Shown piece by piece: positions 10,590-21,559 of a stretch of 64,000 nucleotides of DNA (position 1 is the stretch's first letter; every line of letters begins with the position of its first letter). The DNA is from Galeopsis tetrahit (taxonomy: Eukaryota > Streptophyta > Magnoliopsida > Lamiales > Lamiaceae). Below the pieces are notes generated by a model. The model saw only the letters and a program-made list of their open reading frames with translations. It was not told the origin of the DNA and ran no database searches. Location of the stretch: assembly GCA_963675135.1 (NCBI GenBank), contig OY776120.1, forward strand, positions 13,358,001 to 13,422,000. The letters are read 5' to 3'. A program made the translations under genes and the position numbers.

Positions 10590-11320
10590 GTTAGACTATG
10601 TTTGATAACTTAGATTAAACTTAAATTAATTTTATCTCACTTTTTTTTATAGATTGTTTGATAATTTAAATTAAATGTAGACTATCCTTTAGAATTTATA
10701 AAGTTTAAATATCATCTTAATCTCGATCTAATTAGTGTTTGTTACTATATTTTAAATTGTTTTAATACACATTGATCGATCACATGACGTGATTAAATAA
10801 AATACAATTAAGAAAATGAGTGCTTTTTCGGACCAAACTAAACTCAGAAGATACGTAGGAAGAATATGTATACTTTAATTTGTTTTCCCTCTGATTTGAC
10901 CAATAATTACTAAGTGTACACATGAAGATCTGTTGAACATGCACGCTTCTAAATTTTTTGAATTAATATACAAAACAAAGTGCAGATGCATGTGATATAA
11001 TTAACAAAGAATCTCATACTTTTGTCTAGTGTGAGGAAATTATGGTACGAATAATTAAGGGGGCTACAGAAAAATATATATTTTCAAAAGATTCAGTTTG
11101 ATTATTAAGCCATTTTATATTCTATCTTCATACATTGAAAAAAAAATCTTTCTGTTCACATTGTGGTAAGAAAGAAACTTCTACTAACTTTTTAAGAAAA
11201 TAGTCCAATTTTTTTATTAGACTAGGGAAGCAAGAAACCGAAAATCCCTATATTAATAGGGAGTTGATTTAAATTATGTGTCGTTTTTACAATATTTTTG
11301 TTTACGCGTCCCTTGTAAAA
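10590..11320. other. AT-rich spacer
   Basis: No gene recognised. Two similar stretches (10590-10660) read like the edge of an old repeat. Confidence 0.5.
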
Positions 11321-11329
11321 TTAATTAAA

Positions 11330-11675
11330 GGATTAATTCTAAATAAATAAATCACTTTCAGTCTCATTATCAATTTAATCACGATCTTTATGCTTATTGT
11401 AAAAATCCCCAACCTTTCAACGTGTTGCAATTAGATACACATTTTAATTTTTCTAAAGGCAACAATTGATTATGTGATTTTCCGGAGCTTGCCACGTCAG
11501 ATTACACATTTTTTTTTCCACATCAGATTAAATTTTATATAAATAAAAATAAAATTTTCGACTTTTTCGTCTTTCTCAACTTCTCAAACTCAATACAATT
11601 CTTCTTCTTCTACATCTTTTTCACCCCTCAAAACCTAAGTTCTTCTCTTCTAACTCTAAAAATCAAAACCATATA
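11330..11675 (+). repeat. MULE left terminal inverted repeat
   Basis: Matches the complement of 13190-13546 over about 330 bp with small gaps. Shared features are TTAATTCTAAATAAATA at the tip, a CCACGT core with a TAGATTACACAT-like run, and a pyrimidine-rich CTTCTTCTTCTACATCTTT end. Confidence 0.88.
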
Positions 11676-11763
11676 GAACCTAACACTAAAAAATGGCAAA
11701 AAAATAAAAAATCCTAAAAAAAATTCTAGATACTAACTGTTTGATAGGTGAAGCATTCAACCC

Positions 11764-12006
11764 TTGAATGGTAGAAGGATGTGGAAGATAAAGAAGAGAG
11801 GTCACGAGGAAAATCCTAGAAATTCTACAAAATTGACAAGATATGGGATACAAATGACTTGTTCTGTATGTAATATAGTGGGCCACAATAACAAAAAAAG
11901 AGTTGTCTCCGTGCAAAGAACTTCAAAAGCCAAAGAAATTGCATGTAAGATTGTGTTTATGGTCATTTATACTGATTTTTTTGGCACATATATAGTGATT
12001 TAAAAT
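11764..12006 (+). pseudogene. MULE transposase C-terminal zinc-knuckle remnant
   Basis: The frame of up to 79 codons reads a basic stretch, then KLTRYGIQMTCSVCNIVGHN. Plant MURA-type transposases end in a CCHC knuckle preceded by a similar KL...G...MTCS phrase, which is why I assign it. The last zinc-binding Cys is Arg here (NNKKR), and the frame is cut by the solo LTR beginning at 12007. The catalytic DDE core is absent. The function is lost; the identification rests on this one motif plus the surrounding MULE ends. Confidence 0.7.
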
Positions 12007-12799
12007 TGTAGATGTTGTTAACCCTTGAATGCTTTAACATTATCAACAACATCTTAATTTGACCGTTCGAGATTTTTCCCAAGTCTTTTCTGAAATGCTA
12101 CATTAAATGTTGATCTAAATGTTGTCGCATTTCTGGCAGGATCTAGAAACTTCTACAAGGATCTGGAACCTGGAAGATTCCAGAACATTACAGAACGTGC
12201 TAGACCACCTTGGAACCATTTAGAACAACTTGGAACATGCAAGAAGGATCTAGAAAGATCATGGAAGTTGAGTTCCTAAAAAATAGGATCTCAAAGATGG
12301 AAGCTTCTAGAATTCATCACCCCACTCTATATAAATACCGAAGGAAGGCTTCATCATAATTCAGTGTATTCTATTCTATCAATATCCTAGACTAATGTTC
12401 ATCCTGTTATAAAATTGTGGCCCCATAGCTATACCTTTTAGTTCATACGACTGTGCGCTTTTCTTTATCTATTGAGAGTGTAATCATAGATAGGACTAGC
12501 ATTTCGGCACCTGCCTCATTTGTAGTTTTTGTTGTGAAGGTTATTGTTGTAACATTTCACACAACATTTGTACTTGAAAATAAGTATTGATATTTCGCCG
12601 TAAGGCTCACATAAATTTTTATTTATAAAATCTATGTGAAAAATATTTTGTCTCGTTTGTTTTTAGTGTTTCAAGTCTTCCGCTGTGTATCTTTATTTCT
12701 GATATTCTGTTATTAGAGTCAGTGTTGTACGATTTGTCTTAACATTTAGTACAACATTAATATGTTTTTACTTATACACTATACCAGAACACACTCTCA
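12007..12799 (+). repeat. Solo LTR, relative of element E's LTR, TSD AAAAT
   Basis: Begins TGTAGATGTTGTTAACCC and ends CACACTCTCA, against TGTTGATGTTGATATAAG and CACACTTTCA in element E. The 5-bp duplication AAAAT lies at 12002-12006 and 12800-12804. A TATATAAATAC box at 12329-12339 and an AAAATCTATGTGAAA block also parallel E. No internal coding sequence remains, so it arose by recombination between two LTRs. Confidence 0.82.
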
Positions 12800-13189
12800 A
12801 AAATGTCATGTTATTCATTTAAAAAAAATGTCATGTTTGAAGAAAAAGGGCAAACCAAGACATTATTGATTTCCAAAGCCTTTGACATTATTATATGAGG
12901 GTAAGTTTCTTATTTTATTAAATATTTGTATATTTCTTATAACTATACTGGGAAGAGGAGGTTGGATAATTATAGTCTAAAATTGTAAATATTTTGTACA
13001 TTAGACGGTCTAACTATGACTTTTAATATGTTAAATATATTTTTTTAGAATATTTTCTATAATATTTTTGTTGCACTAATCATTAGTGTTAAACACATTA
13101 ATTACTATTGTAAGCCTCAAACTAGTTGAACAAAATAACAAAATAATTCAATAATTGAAGAATTCCTAAAGAAATAAACCACCAGATTT

Positions 13190-13546
13190 AAATGATTTTT
13201 AGAGTAGGAATAGAAGAACTTGATTGTGTTTGAGAAGTGAGAAAGATGTAGAAGAAGAAGAACTCTATTGATTTTGAGAAGGAGGGAAGAAGAACTTAAT
13301 TAATTTGAGAAAGACGTTTTTATTTTTATTTATATAAAATTTAATCTGATGTGGAAAATAATAAAGAATATGTGTAATCTAACGTGGCAAAGTCCGGCAA
13401 ACCACATCATCAATTGTTGGCCGAAGAAAAAAAAAGTGTATTTAATTGCAACACGATGAAAGATTGAAGTTTTTTACAATAATCATAAAGGTCGTGATTC
13501 AATTGATACTGAGATTAAAGATGGTGTATTTATTTAGAATTAACAC
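13190..13546 (-). repeat. MULE right terminal inverted repeat
   Basis: Inverted partner of 11330-11675. The outer end is TTTAGAATTAACAC. Confidence 0.88.
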
Positions 13547-14090
13547 TTAATTAAACAATAAGTGTCTTAATTAATTGAGTTGAGGATTTTATAATTGTTG
13601 GAGATGTCCTTTTTTGTACGTGTCGTATATATATATTTTGTATAAATTCATATATAACACCTTCATGTTAATTAAGAAAAGTACTCCCTCCGTCCCAAAA
13701 TTTTATGCACACTTTTTTTAATGGACATTCCAACATTTTTGCACACTCCAAAAAAGGAAACAATAATACCAATAATATCTCTCCTTTATTTTACCTTTAA
13801 TCAAATATCTTTCACTTTAATCAATAAATTATCAATAATACCCCTCATTTATTTACCTTACACATCACTTTATTCCATTTTCTTAATCTCCGTGCCGGTC
13901 AAAGTGTGCATAAAATTTTGCCAAAAACTTATATACAATATTTCACCATAGTGTTATGGTGCAATATGACCTATTCTTATGTTTTTATCCGGTATCCATC
14001 TTCTTCTCTCCTCTGTTTTCTGCGCCGCCGCCCGATCACTCCTCTTCTTTCTCTGCGCTGCCTTCTTTTCTGTGCCAATCTCCTTCTTCG

Positions 14091-14290
14091 CGATGCCTTA
14101 TCTTCTGGGGGGACAGATTTCTCCTTCTTTGCGATGCTTATCTTTTGCGCACTGCGAGAAATCTGTAGATTCAATAAAAAAAAAATTCACGCGATGCCTT
14201 ATCTTCTGGGCGGGACAGATTTCTCCTTCTTTGCGATGCTTATCTTTTGCGCGCTGCGAGAAATCTGCAGATTCAATAAAAAAAAATTCA
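14091..14290. repeat. Two tandem 101-bp units
   Basis: CGATGCCTTATCTTCTGGG at 14091 recurs at 14192, and each unit ends in an A-run before ATTCA. The two units are nearly identical, so the duplication is recent. Apparent coding frames here overlap in three frames and follow this base composition, so I do not call a gene. Confidence 0.92.
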
Positions 14291-14514
14291 GAAACTGTTC
14301 AAATTTCTGATCTGCTAATCACGAAACAAGCGGAGAAATTATTATTTTTATTTTTTGAATGAATTAATGAGAAAAAAATCAACAATAAATCTATTCCAAT
14401 TAATTGTTATTTTTGTAATTGTAGCGATCGATAAACTATTCAAAATAGTTGTGTTTTTCATGTTTTCAATTATTGTTCTTCGTCTTTTTTAATGTGGGTA
14501 TCTCATTCACTCTC

Positions 14515-14865
14515 AATAATAACGTTTTAGTTATACAATAACACATCTTTCTTAATACAGTAATACACTTGTGTTTATATAGTAACACATTTTTCTGTGT
14601 TACTTTAAGGTCAAATATGTGTTACTCAAAAGCCAATTGTGTGTTACTTGTCCTTACACTAACACGTATTTGTCCGTACAGTAACATATAATTGTATTTA
14701 TAGTAACACGAATTAAGAGCAAATTTTTCTATTTTATCTTTCCTTAAATTAATTTGTATTAATATTTTCTGTGAAAAGTCAATTTATGTGTTATTTGTAC
14801 TTACAGTAACATATATTTGGTCTTATAGTAACATATAATTACCTTTATAGTAACACAGACTTGAA
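14515..14865. repeat. Degenerate AGTAACACA-type repeats
   Basis: More than ten copies of (A)GTAACA(C/T)A or its inverse TGTGTTAC, spaced 25-40 bp, are spread through this stretch. They resemble similar words near 50280-50650. Confidence 0.75.
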
Positions 14866-15115
14866 ACCCGTTATCCTGTTAGTCTCCTGCGCGCGACTTT
14901 TCCGCAATTTTTAAGGAAATATTCGTTTGACCGGTCAAACCCGCTACAGATCCGCGAATTTTGACCCTTCCTTAAATATACTAATATTTCACGTGAAATA
15001 TTGCACATAAGTGCGGCCCTAAAATTTTGGGACGGAGGGAGTAATTAATTAAGGAAAAAATTATTCTTAATTTGATCAAGGAATATATGGGCACTCTTTC
15101 TTCAATTTTACTATG

Positions 15116-15235
15116 TTTTTTTTTTTGATGGAAGTTAAATACCCATCCCTTTTTTTCCCCTCCCCATGACTCGAACCCAGGACCTAAGGCCTAGGTAGTG
15201 GTGCTCTAACCACTTGAGCTATCCCACTTTGTCTG
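15116..15235 (-). mobile_element. tRNA-derived SINE
   Basis: On the minus strand it reads TGGGATAGCTCAAGTGGTTAG (first 20 bases shared with 51626-51645 apart from a C/T) with the A box TAGCTCAAGTGG, and then GGGTTCGAGTC as the B box, a non-tRNA body, and a tail of A (plus-strand T-run at 15116-15126). A and B boxes followed by an A tail define a pol III SINE. The related copy at 51617-51735 confirms that it is a repeat. No clear target duplication here. Confidence 0.85.
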
Positions 15236-15445
15236 TTTTCATTCTAAAAGTGATTGTCCAATTTGAGGCCGACCCATATGACTAGATTGGGCCTAGATGG
15301 CAACCGGCCCGTTATCCTTCCACTGCCGAGAGAGGGAAGTTGACGCTGCTCTGTGGAGCCAGTCTGGCGCAGTACCCGCCACTCTAGGGGCCATGAAGCC
15401 CAAGCTTTCGCCTGGACCACATAGCCCAACTCCCAGCTTGGCAAT
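15236..15445. other. GC-rich segment of unknown origin
   Basis: About 200 bp much richer in G and C than the surroundings, including CCGACCCATATGACTAGATT near 15271 and CACTCTAGGGGCCATGAAGC near 15380. It does not match any feature I recognise. It may be a piece of organelle DNA, a worn SINE or part of an unknown element. The minus-strand frame at 15244-15444 has no recognisable domain. Confidence 0.4.
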
Positions 15446-15725
15446 TTTAGAATAATTATATAATAATTTTTAGAATAATTATATAATAATTTTTTAATAT
15501 AATATTATAAGTATCATGAATTTTTTCGACACCAAGCAGCTTTCATTTATGCATTCACAATTTATTACAGAGAGCCGCTCCTCTTAACGAAAGAAATAAA
15601 AGTATTTCCAAAGAAATTCTTGCAAGCAGTGACATAAGTATCATGATTTAAGAAATCATTTTTCGCATCTTTAGTTGATTATCGTAGTTCTAATTATTGC
15701 ATGAATAATAATTTAATTGATCATA
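15446..15725. other. AT-rich spacer with short tandem repeat
   Basis: A 27-bp unit containing TTTTAGAATAATTATATAAT is repeated at 15444-15497. No gene seen. Confidence 0.6.
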
Positions 15726-16030
15726 GGTAATGATTCGGGTGGAATTTAAACACTTTAGATGCACATGTGAAGCTCATTTTAGTGTTGATTTCATTGATTT
15801 ATGGTTTGAATATGATGATTTGAGCCAAAATGAGGGAAAAGTTGTGTTTTGTCTACTTTGTAGAAAAACGAAGGATTTTGGGAGCAAAACACCTACTACA
15901 ATTCACTGGACCAAAGAGAGGAGTGCACCATTGGATCCGGCTCGAAAAATGGAGTGGAATGAAAAAAAGAATCGAGTCAATTGGAGGTCGGAAGCTCGAG
16001 ATATGAAGAGACGAAGAGCTTCATATTTTG

Positions 16031-16138
16031 CCCGGGTAGAATCAACCTGGCCGGGTAAAATCAACCTGACCGGGTAGAATCAACCTGGGCGGGTAAAATC
16101 AACCTGGCCGGGTAGAATCAACCTGGCTGGGTGGTTTT
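16031..16138. repeat. Tandem ~20-bp units in LTR Y1
   Basis: Five or six units of the form GGGTAGAATCAACCTGGCC follow one another. Y2 has different repeats at the same place (46313-46440) but with the same CCGGCCGGG-type core. Confidence 0.9.
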
Positions 16139-17273
16139 AGCCCGGCCTCACTCTGTCCAGCCTAGAGATTCGTATTTTGCCCGGGTAGAATCCACTCGGC
16201 CGGGTCACATGCTCCTCGGGGGTTTTGGCCATTTTCTCCATTTTTGAGGGACCAACTTGCAATTTTGACATCCAAACCCTACCCCAACACTATATAAGCC
16301 CTCATTCTTCAAATCAAACACACTCTCCCCCAATTCCTAAAATTCCACACATAGTTAAACACAATTGGAGGTGAATTGGCCATATCTTCTTCATTTCTCC
16401 ATCAAATCAAGCAAGGAAGGATGCAATAGCTTGAAATTTTCATTCCCCATCACATTCTAGACTAATCTTTCTCTTTATTTTTTATTTAGCTATTTCTTTG
16501 GATTTTGTTAATTTGATTATGCTAGAACACTTTTGGTTCCAGGGCTATGTTTATACTTTAGATGATGTTTATGAATTAATTTCTTGTTTATTTGGTGGTT
16601 GTGTTGCTATTTCTATTTGGATGCTTAACTTTCATTGCAAGAGATGTTGTTAATGGTCATGATAATGTGTTTGATTTATTATTAATTGAAATTGGATTGA
16701 GAAATCTTTTTCATTAATTGTATTTTAAGCATTCGATCCAATATTATTGTGAGCTTGAGAGATGAACAATTATTGGGAGGGTATTAGATGATCTTAGGAT
16801 CCCTTTTGAGGTTTATTATGCATGCTAGGTAGAGATACTAGTTTGTGTGATACTTCTTTTGGATTAATTGGATCGAGAGAACTTTTAATTCATTATTTCG
16901 TGATCAACCCTATAGTAATCAACACAACGCCACTTAATTAAGCTTTTGATCATAAATTGACCCCTTAGTGTGACATATGCCTTGGAACCCACCTTTCCTT
17001 CTTTGAGTTTTAATCATATTTCTCTCGTTTCTTTAGTTTGCATGATTGTTGATCGATTTCTATATTACTCGTTTAATTGTTTACTTGTGACAACTTTGGG
17101 TAGATAATTAGGGGAAATTTCACATTTTACAACTTATCGATCACGTCTATTTAGAATTCAATTGACAAACTCCACTTTTACACTACACCTCCTCGTGGGA
17201 TCGACCTCTTACTTATCACGCTACGATAGACGCCGTATACTTGCGGTCGTGTATTTTAGTGTTGCATAATACG

Positions 17274-19002
17274 TATTGGTCTAGAAAGGAGTATATAACA
17301 AGTGTATGGGGGGGGGAATACACTTGTATGCAATTTCTTTTCAAACTTGATCAAACCAGTTTTCAGCAAGGTTGTCCTGGACAACTCTGCTGATATGATT
17401 AACTCTTCTAAGATAATCAAACTACTAAGTACTATTGAGTACTTAGTTGAATAACTATCCAAGTGAGTTATATGTGCGGAATTAGTGGTTGGCCCTTTTG
17501 TTTAAACTCCTTTTAATTCTGAAATCACTTTAACAGTTTATCCAGTTCAGGGAACTTGTCCAAATCAGGTTTTGCACAGTTTGTGATATGTAACTTTGTA
17601 AGTCCAGTTTGTGTGCAGTGTTGAATGTATGTAAGGTACTTGAAATGTAAATCAACACAAAGGTTTATAGTGGTTCAGAGACTCAAGCTCTGACATCCAC
17701 TTTCCCTGATTTAACAGGATAATTCCTTCACTATTGAAATTAACTTGTTTTATAGTGCCAAGGTGCACTTGATCAACCACACCACTCCTTGGTGCCTTGA
17801 TCCCTAGGATGTCTAGAGTCCTAGTACCCTTTCTCAACTCAGAACTGAATTGTTCTTCTCTCAACAGTCAGCTCCTTCCACTTCTACTACTACAACCTTC
17901 TAACTTTCTCACTTGAAAGGTATAAGGGTTGAAGTAAGGATCCAACTAATGAGATATCCTTTACAATGAAGGTCAGTGTATAAGGATATGATTTCTATCT
18001 AAGCTTTGTATGAATTATACAATGGGGTTCAGCTTAGATGAAGTGTTTGAAGACTAAGAATGTCTTTTGAGGACTTTGAAAGCACTTGTTAGCTTGTAGG
18101 ATAGTTGGATTGTATTGAGGTTCAGTGGATGCTTTCAAATGGTCTTCACACTTCTGTATTATAGACAAATTTGAGAATTTGCCCGTTGGAGAGGCAACCT
18201 CAAATGTCTATAAATGTCTTCCTTGAAATCTTCAAACTGGAAGACAGATTCTGATAGTGACATGTCCTTAACTTGGGAAATAAACGGTTGTAACCACTTT
18301 GTCTTCATTCTGCAGCACTTTTCCCAATGTCTGACTTCAAGATTCACTTGGTCAAACATGGACATCTCTTCTTATCAATGATCCTGAGATAAGGACAACA
18401 TTCCTTATCTCTTGGACAACTCTACTTATTAGTTTCAGCAGAGTTTCCTTATCAGCAGTGTTGGCTCTTGAGCTCTTCAGATGACTTGGCTCTTCCTTTT
18501 TCCATGACTTCTTAGAATAGTTCTTTGATCATATGTCTTTGAAAAAGTGAACTTGACCTCTTCAGCATAGTTGTCTTTGAGACAGATTTTGGTTCAAGAG
18601 TGCTGAGACAACTCTTCTGAAACACTCTTCTTGGACAATCCTTCTGAGCTTTGTGTGATGCAGTAGATTAGTACTTTGATGATGCATCTTAACTCATGTT
18701 GTCATCCACTAAGTTGTCTTTTAACTGATTCTCCTTGATCAGCATACTTGTCCTTCAACAGACTTGGGGTCAATGCAGAATTTGAGCCTTGAGGAGACTA
18801 GAACATAATAATCTTGTAAGTATGTGTTCCCCCTCAACTAGTACATCTATTTATCTAAGAGCTGCCTAACACATCAACTTCTCTACTTGTCTTAGTCTAC
18901 ATGTTCCAACAGTTCTGAAACATGTTCATTAAAATTGACCTATCTACTTGGCATGTCTCAGGGGTTTTGGTATCATAATCAAAACTCATTTTATTCCCAA
19001 CA
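17274..19002 (-). repeat. Solo LTR X (SIRE-like, 1729 bp), TSD ATACG
   Basis: Starts TATTGGTC (normally TGTTGG) and ends CCCAACA, with ATACG on both sides (17269-17273 and 19003-19007). Like the LTR of element D it carries the block TATAGTGGTTCAGAGACTC around 17668 and, near the end, GGTTTTGGTATCATAATCAA, so it is a SIRE/Maximus-type LTR in minus orientation. All internal sequence is gone. Confidence 0.8.
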
Positions 19003-19018
19003 ATACGTGAATAGGTAA

Positions 19019-19477
19019 CAAATTTGTAGTAACACATTTTAAATTAATTATGGAGTAATTAACACAATTTTTAGCCCCAAAGTGTTACTCTAGTATATTT
19101 TTGTTCATTAATGGGTGAAATTGCTTTCACTAGCTAGAAATGAAATTGAATTCAAGTCATTTGCTTAAAACTCTGATACCATGAAAAAATTTCGTCTAAT
19201 CTAAAAGTTTAAACTTATAGAGAGATCGAAAATTATTTCATTTATATTCATTTCCTAAACATTTAACTCTTCCAACGACATTTGACTTGCAAAATTTTAA
19301 TATTTCTCAAAATAGCATATATTATACTACTATGTGACATCGTAGTACTTTTTTTTCCACACTGTAATCTTTGTGGGACTTTTAGGTGAAATTTGAAATG
19401 TAACTCAATATATACATACCTAAAAATTATAAGTTGGTCACACTAATTAGTTCACATCCTATTAGTAGTAATTTCTT
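19019..19477. other. AT-rich spacer
   Basis: No gene or complete repeat seen. Confidence 0.5.
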
Positions 19478-19611
19478 TAATGCTCCATTTGAATGGAGGG
19501 ATTTGACCTATGAATTTTAAATCCATCATCCAAATCAACTCCACTTGTTTGGATTATGAATGAATTTCAAATACATAGATTTTTGCTCTCACACTTTTTA
19601 GTTAAAATTAA

Positions 19612-19857
19612 GGCTGTGTTTGGTTCGGTGGATTTGGGCTCATGGATTTTAAATCCACAACTCAAATCCATTCTACATGTTTGGATTATGAATGGATTTC
19701 AAATACTCCACCTAGATTTGTGTCCACGCACTTTTTAGTTAAAATTGAGAGAGATTTCAAATTCTCACTAAAACCATGTCATTTGAAATCCATGTATTTT
19801 TAACTCCTTTCATTTGAAATACTTCTTCAAATCATATCCCTCCATCCAAACACAACC
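19612..19857. mobile_element. Tourist-like MITE (246 bp), TSD TAA
   Basis: Begins GGCTGTGTTTGGTTCGG and ends CATCCAAACACAACC, with TAA at 19609-19611 and 19858-19860. It is intact and serves as the uninterrupted relative that shows where element E entered the neighbouring MITE. Confidence 0.85.
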
Positions 19858-20036
19858 TAAGAGGATTTTAAATCATCACTAAAATTAGGTTGTGTTTGGA
19901 TGGAGGGATTTGATTTGAGAATGTATTTCAAATGAAAGGTTTCAAAAATGGATGAATTTCAAATGATATGGTTTTAGAGAGGATTTAAAATCCTCTCAAT
20001 TTTAACTAAAAAAAATATGCTTAGGATTTTAAATCT

Positions 20037-20809
20037 TGTTGATGTTGATATAAGTGTTTTGTTTAATGATCCAACACTAACAACCGAGTGTTGTGTTTGA
20101 TTTTCCCAACACTTATGACAACATCAGAATTTGCCCTTCCTTTTCTCACTAACTCTTATCTTACGCTTGTTGTATAATGATGTCCTCAGAGCAGTTAGAA
20201 GACGTGGGCAACACCAAGTCATGCCATTGCGTGGGAGTGAGAAGTTATTAGACATGGTATAAAAAGTCCCTACATTCTAGGAGCGGTGGAGAGAAGTTAC
20301 TTAAACCGCATGATCTCACGGTTGTGATGATCATGGAAGTTGATGGCAGTTCGTCCATGATGCCTATAAATACAGAAGTTGCCTCAACACAAGATACACA
20401 AGAAGAAAAGCTGAAATCGATCACTACTCTATTGAACGCTATATACGCTTCTAGTTAGGAAAATCTTTGTTTCTTCTTGTAGATTTTCATACTATTGTAA
20501 ACCCGAATAGTAGTGTGTTAGATCATAGTCTTATTTACTAGGTTGTGTGTATAGATCTACGAGGGAGATAGTTTCATAGATCTTAGTAAATCATATACAC
20601 GTTCGTAGTGTTATTATACACCTCAAAGAGGTTGTACTCATTTCACATATTTTTAATATAGTGAAAAACATAGATTATTTTATAATCTATGCAAATTTTG
20701 AATACTTCTATTTTCAGTACGTGCATTTTAATTTCCGCTGCATAGTGTTGTCTGGACAGTGCCAACACGACAGACAACATCTCTGATTTCGCACGCACAC
20801 ACACTTTTA
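20037..20809 (+). repeat. Element E 5' LTR (773 bp)
   Basis: Direct repeat of 37708-38480 at high identity. Starts TGTTGATGTTGATATAAG; the end reads TTTTA here against TTTCA in the 3' copy, so CA has become TA. A CCTATAAATACAG box at 20365-20377 is the likely promoter. Confidence 0.93.
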
Positions 20810-20811
20810 GT

Positions 20812-20826
20812 TGGTATCAGAGCCAA
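20812..20826 (+). promoter_or_regulatory. Element E primer-binding site (initiator Met type)
   Basis: TGGTATCAGAGCC lies two bases after the LTR, the usual copia primer site complementary to initiator-Met tRNA. Confidence 0.9.
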
Positions 20827-20875
20827 CTACTTGATACACTAAGTAGAGATTCTGCTTAGAGTGTGTAAATCTGAA

Positions 20876-21559
20876 ATGGAGTATCCACTTTCACCCGCAC
20901 TAAAGCCTCCGATTCTAGATGGCACAAATTATGCCTTTTGGAAACCAAAGATGAGAATTTATATCAAATCAATTGATGAAAGAGCCTAGAGGAGTGTTCT
21001 TGCTGGTTGAACTCAACCAAGAACCACGGTGGATGAAGACAATGAAGCCCGGATCAAGAGAGAGCTCAACTGGACCGCTGAAGAAATCACAACTGCAAGT
21101 TACAATTCAAAGGCGTTGAATGCAATCTTCACCTCAACTGATGTCTCAATGTTCAAAATCATATCAAACTGCACATCTTTGAAGGATGCATGGGATAGGC
21201 TGCAAGAACATTGTGAAGGATCGGATAGTGTACGAAGAACCAGACTTCGTATGCTTGGAACCAAGTTCGAGAATCTGAGGATGAAAGAAGATGAAACCAT
21301 TTCATCTTACAATGAAAAGCTGACTGAGATTTCAAATGAAGCTCATTCTCTTGGAGATCCAATATCCAATACAAGGTTAGTACATAAAATTCTTAGATCA
21401 GTTCCTAAACGTTTTGAACCTAAGATATGTGTTATAGAAGAAGCTAAGGATACAGATGTGTTAAGTCAAAATGAATTTATTGGTATTTTGAAAACTTATG
21501 AGATGAACATATCTGAAAAGACTGATAATGAGAAGAAAGTGCTTGTTTTCAAAAGGTGA
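20876..21559 (+). pseudogene. Element E gag, N-terminal half
   Basis: The ATG at 20876 opens MEYPLSPALKPPILDGTNYA, a typical start for SIRE-type Gag (UBN2 domain follows). Two stops, TAG near 20987 and TGA near 21008, lie in positions where Trp is likely (TGG to TAG or TGA). The frame from 21029 runs 176 codons with the conserved WDRLQEHCEG block and the region around LRMLGTKFENLRM. It shifts frame near 21545. Confidence 0.82.

Larger units (their letters stand above)
11330..13546 (+). mobile_element. Mutator-like element (MULE), 9-bp TSD
   Basis: Two long inverted repeats of about 330 bp bound this 2.2-kb element, and the 9-bp duplication TTAATTAAA lies just outside both (11321-11329 and 13547-13555). 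Long inverted repeats with a 9-bp duplication are the hallmark of the Mutator superfamily. Inside is a remnant of the transposase C-terminus (11764-12003) and a later solo LTR (12007-12799). Most of the transposase is missing, so this is a deletion derivative. Orientation is taken from the transposase remnant. Confidence 0.88.
13921..15019. mobile_element. MULE-like non-autonomous insertion, 10-bp TSD
   Basis: TAAAATTTTG occurs at both edges (13911-13920 and 15020-15029), and inserting here breaks the Stowaway's right end exactly. Both tips contain ACTTAT..GCAATATTTCAC in inverted form (left ACTTATATACAATATTTCAC). The 9-10-bp duplication points to the Mutator superfamily. It holds a GC-rich stretch with a tandem duplication (14000-14290) and a run of GTAACAC words. 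No transposase is seen. Confidence 0.72.
13684..15041. mobile_element. Stowaway MITE split by a MULE-like insertion
   Basis: The ends are CTCCCTCCGTCCCAAAATTTT and its inverse, each next to a TA (13682-13683 and 15042-15043), typical for Tc1/mariner-type Stowaway elements. Without the insertion at 13921-15019 it is about 250 bp. The internal sequence GTCAAAGTGTGCATAAAATTTTG (its first 20 bases start at 13898) is the inverse of the left end. Confidence 0.87.
15731..19013 (+). repeat. Solo LTR Y1 (about 1549 bp without LTR X), TSD GGTAA
   Basis: Starts TGATTCGGGTGGAATTT and ends ATACGTGAATA, with GGTAA on both sides (15726-15730 and 19014-19018). LTR X was inserted 6 bp before its end. It is the same family as Y2 at 45219-46880. 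It contains a TATATAAGCCC box near 16292, and near its end a CCTCGTGGGATCGACCTCT phrase and a CGCCGTATACTTGCGG phrase, of a kind I associate with Ty3/gypsy LTRs (inference). No internal region remains. Confidence 0.83.

Noticed and set aside
13906..14362. Overlapping frames of 127-134 codons
   Set aside because: They overlap in several frames, contain the 101-bp tandem repeat, and have no domain. They follow base composition inside a transposon.
15181..15226. A tRNA gene on the minus strand
   Set aside because: Only the A and B boxes are tRNA-like; there is no anticodon arm or closing acceptor stem, and an A-tailed body follows. A second copy with a target duplication shows it is a SINE.
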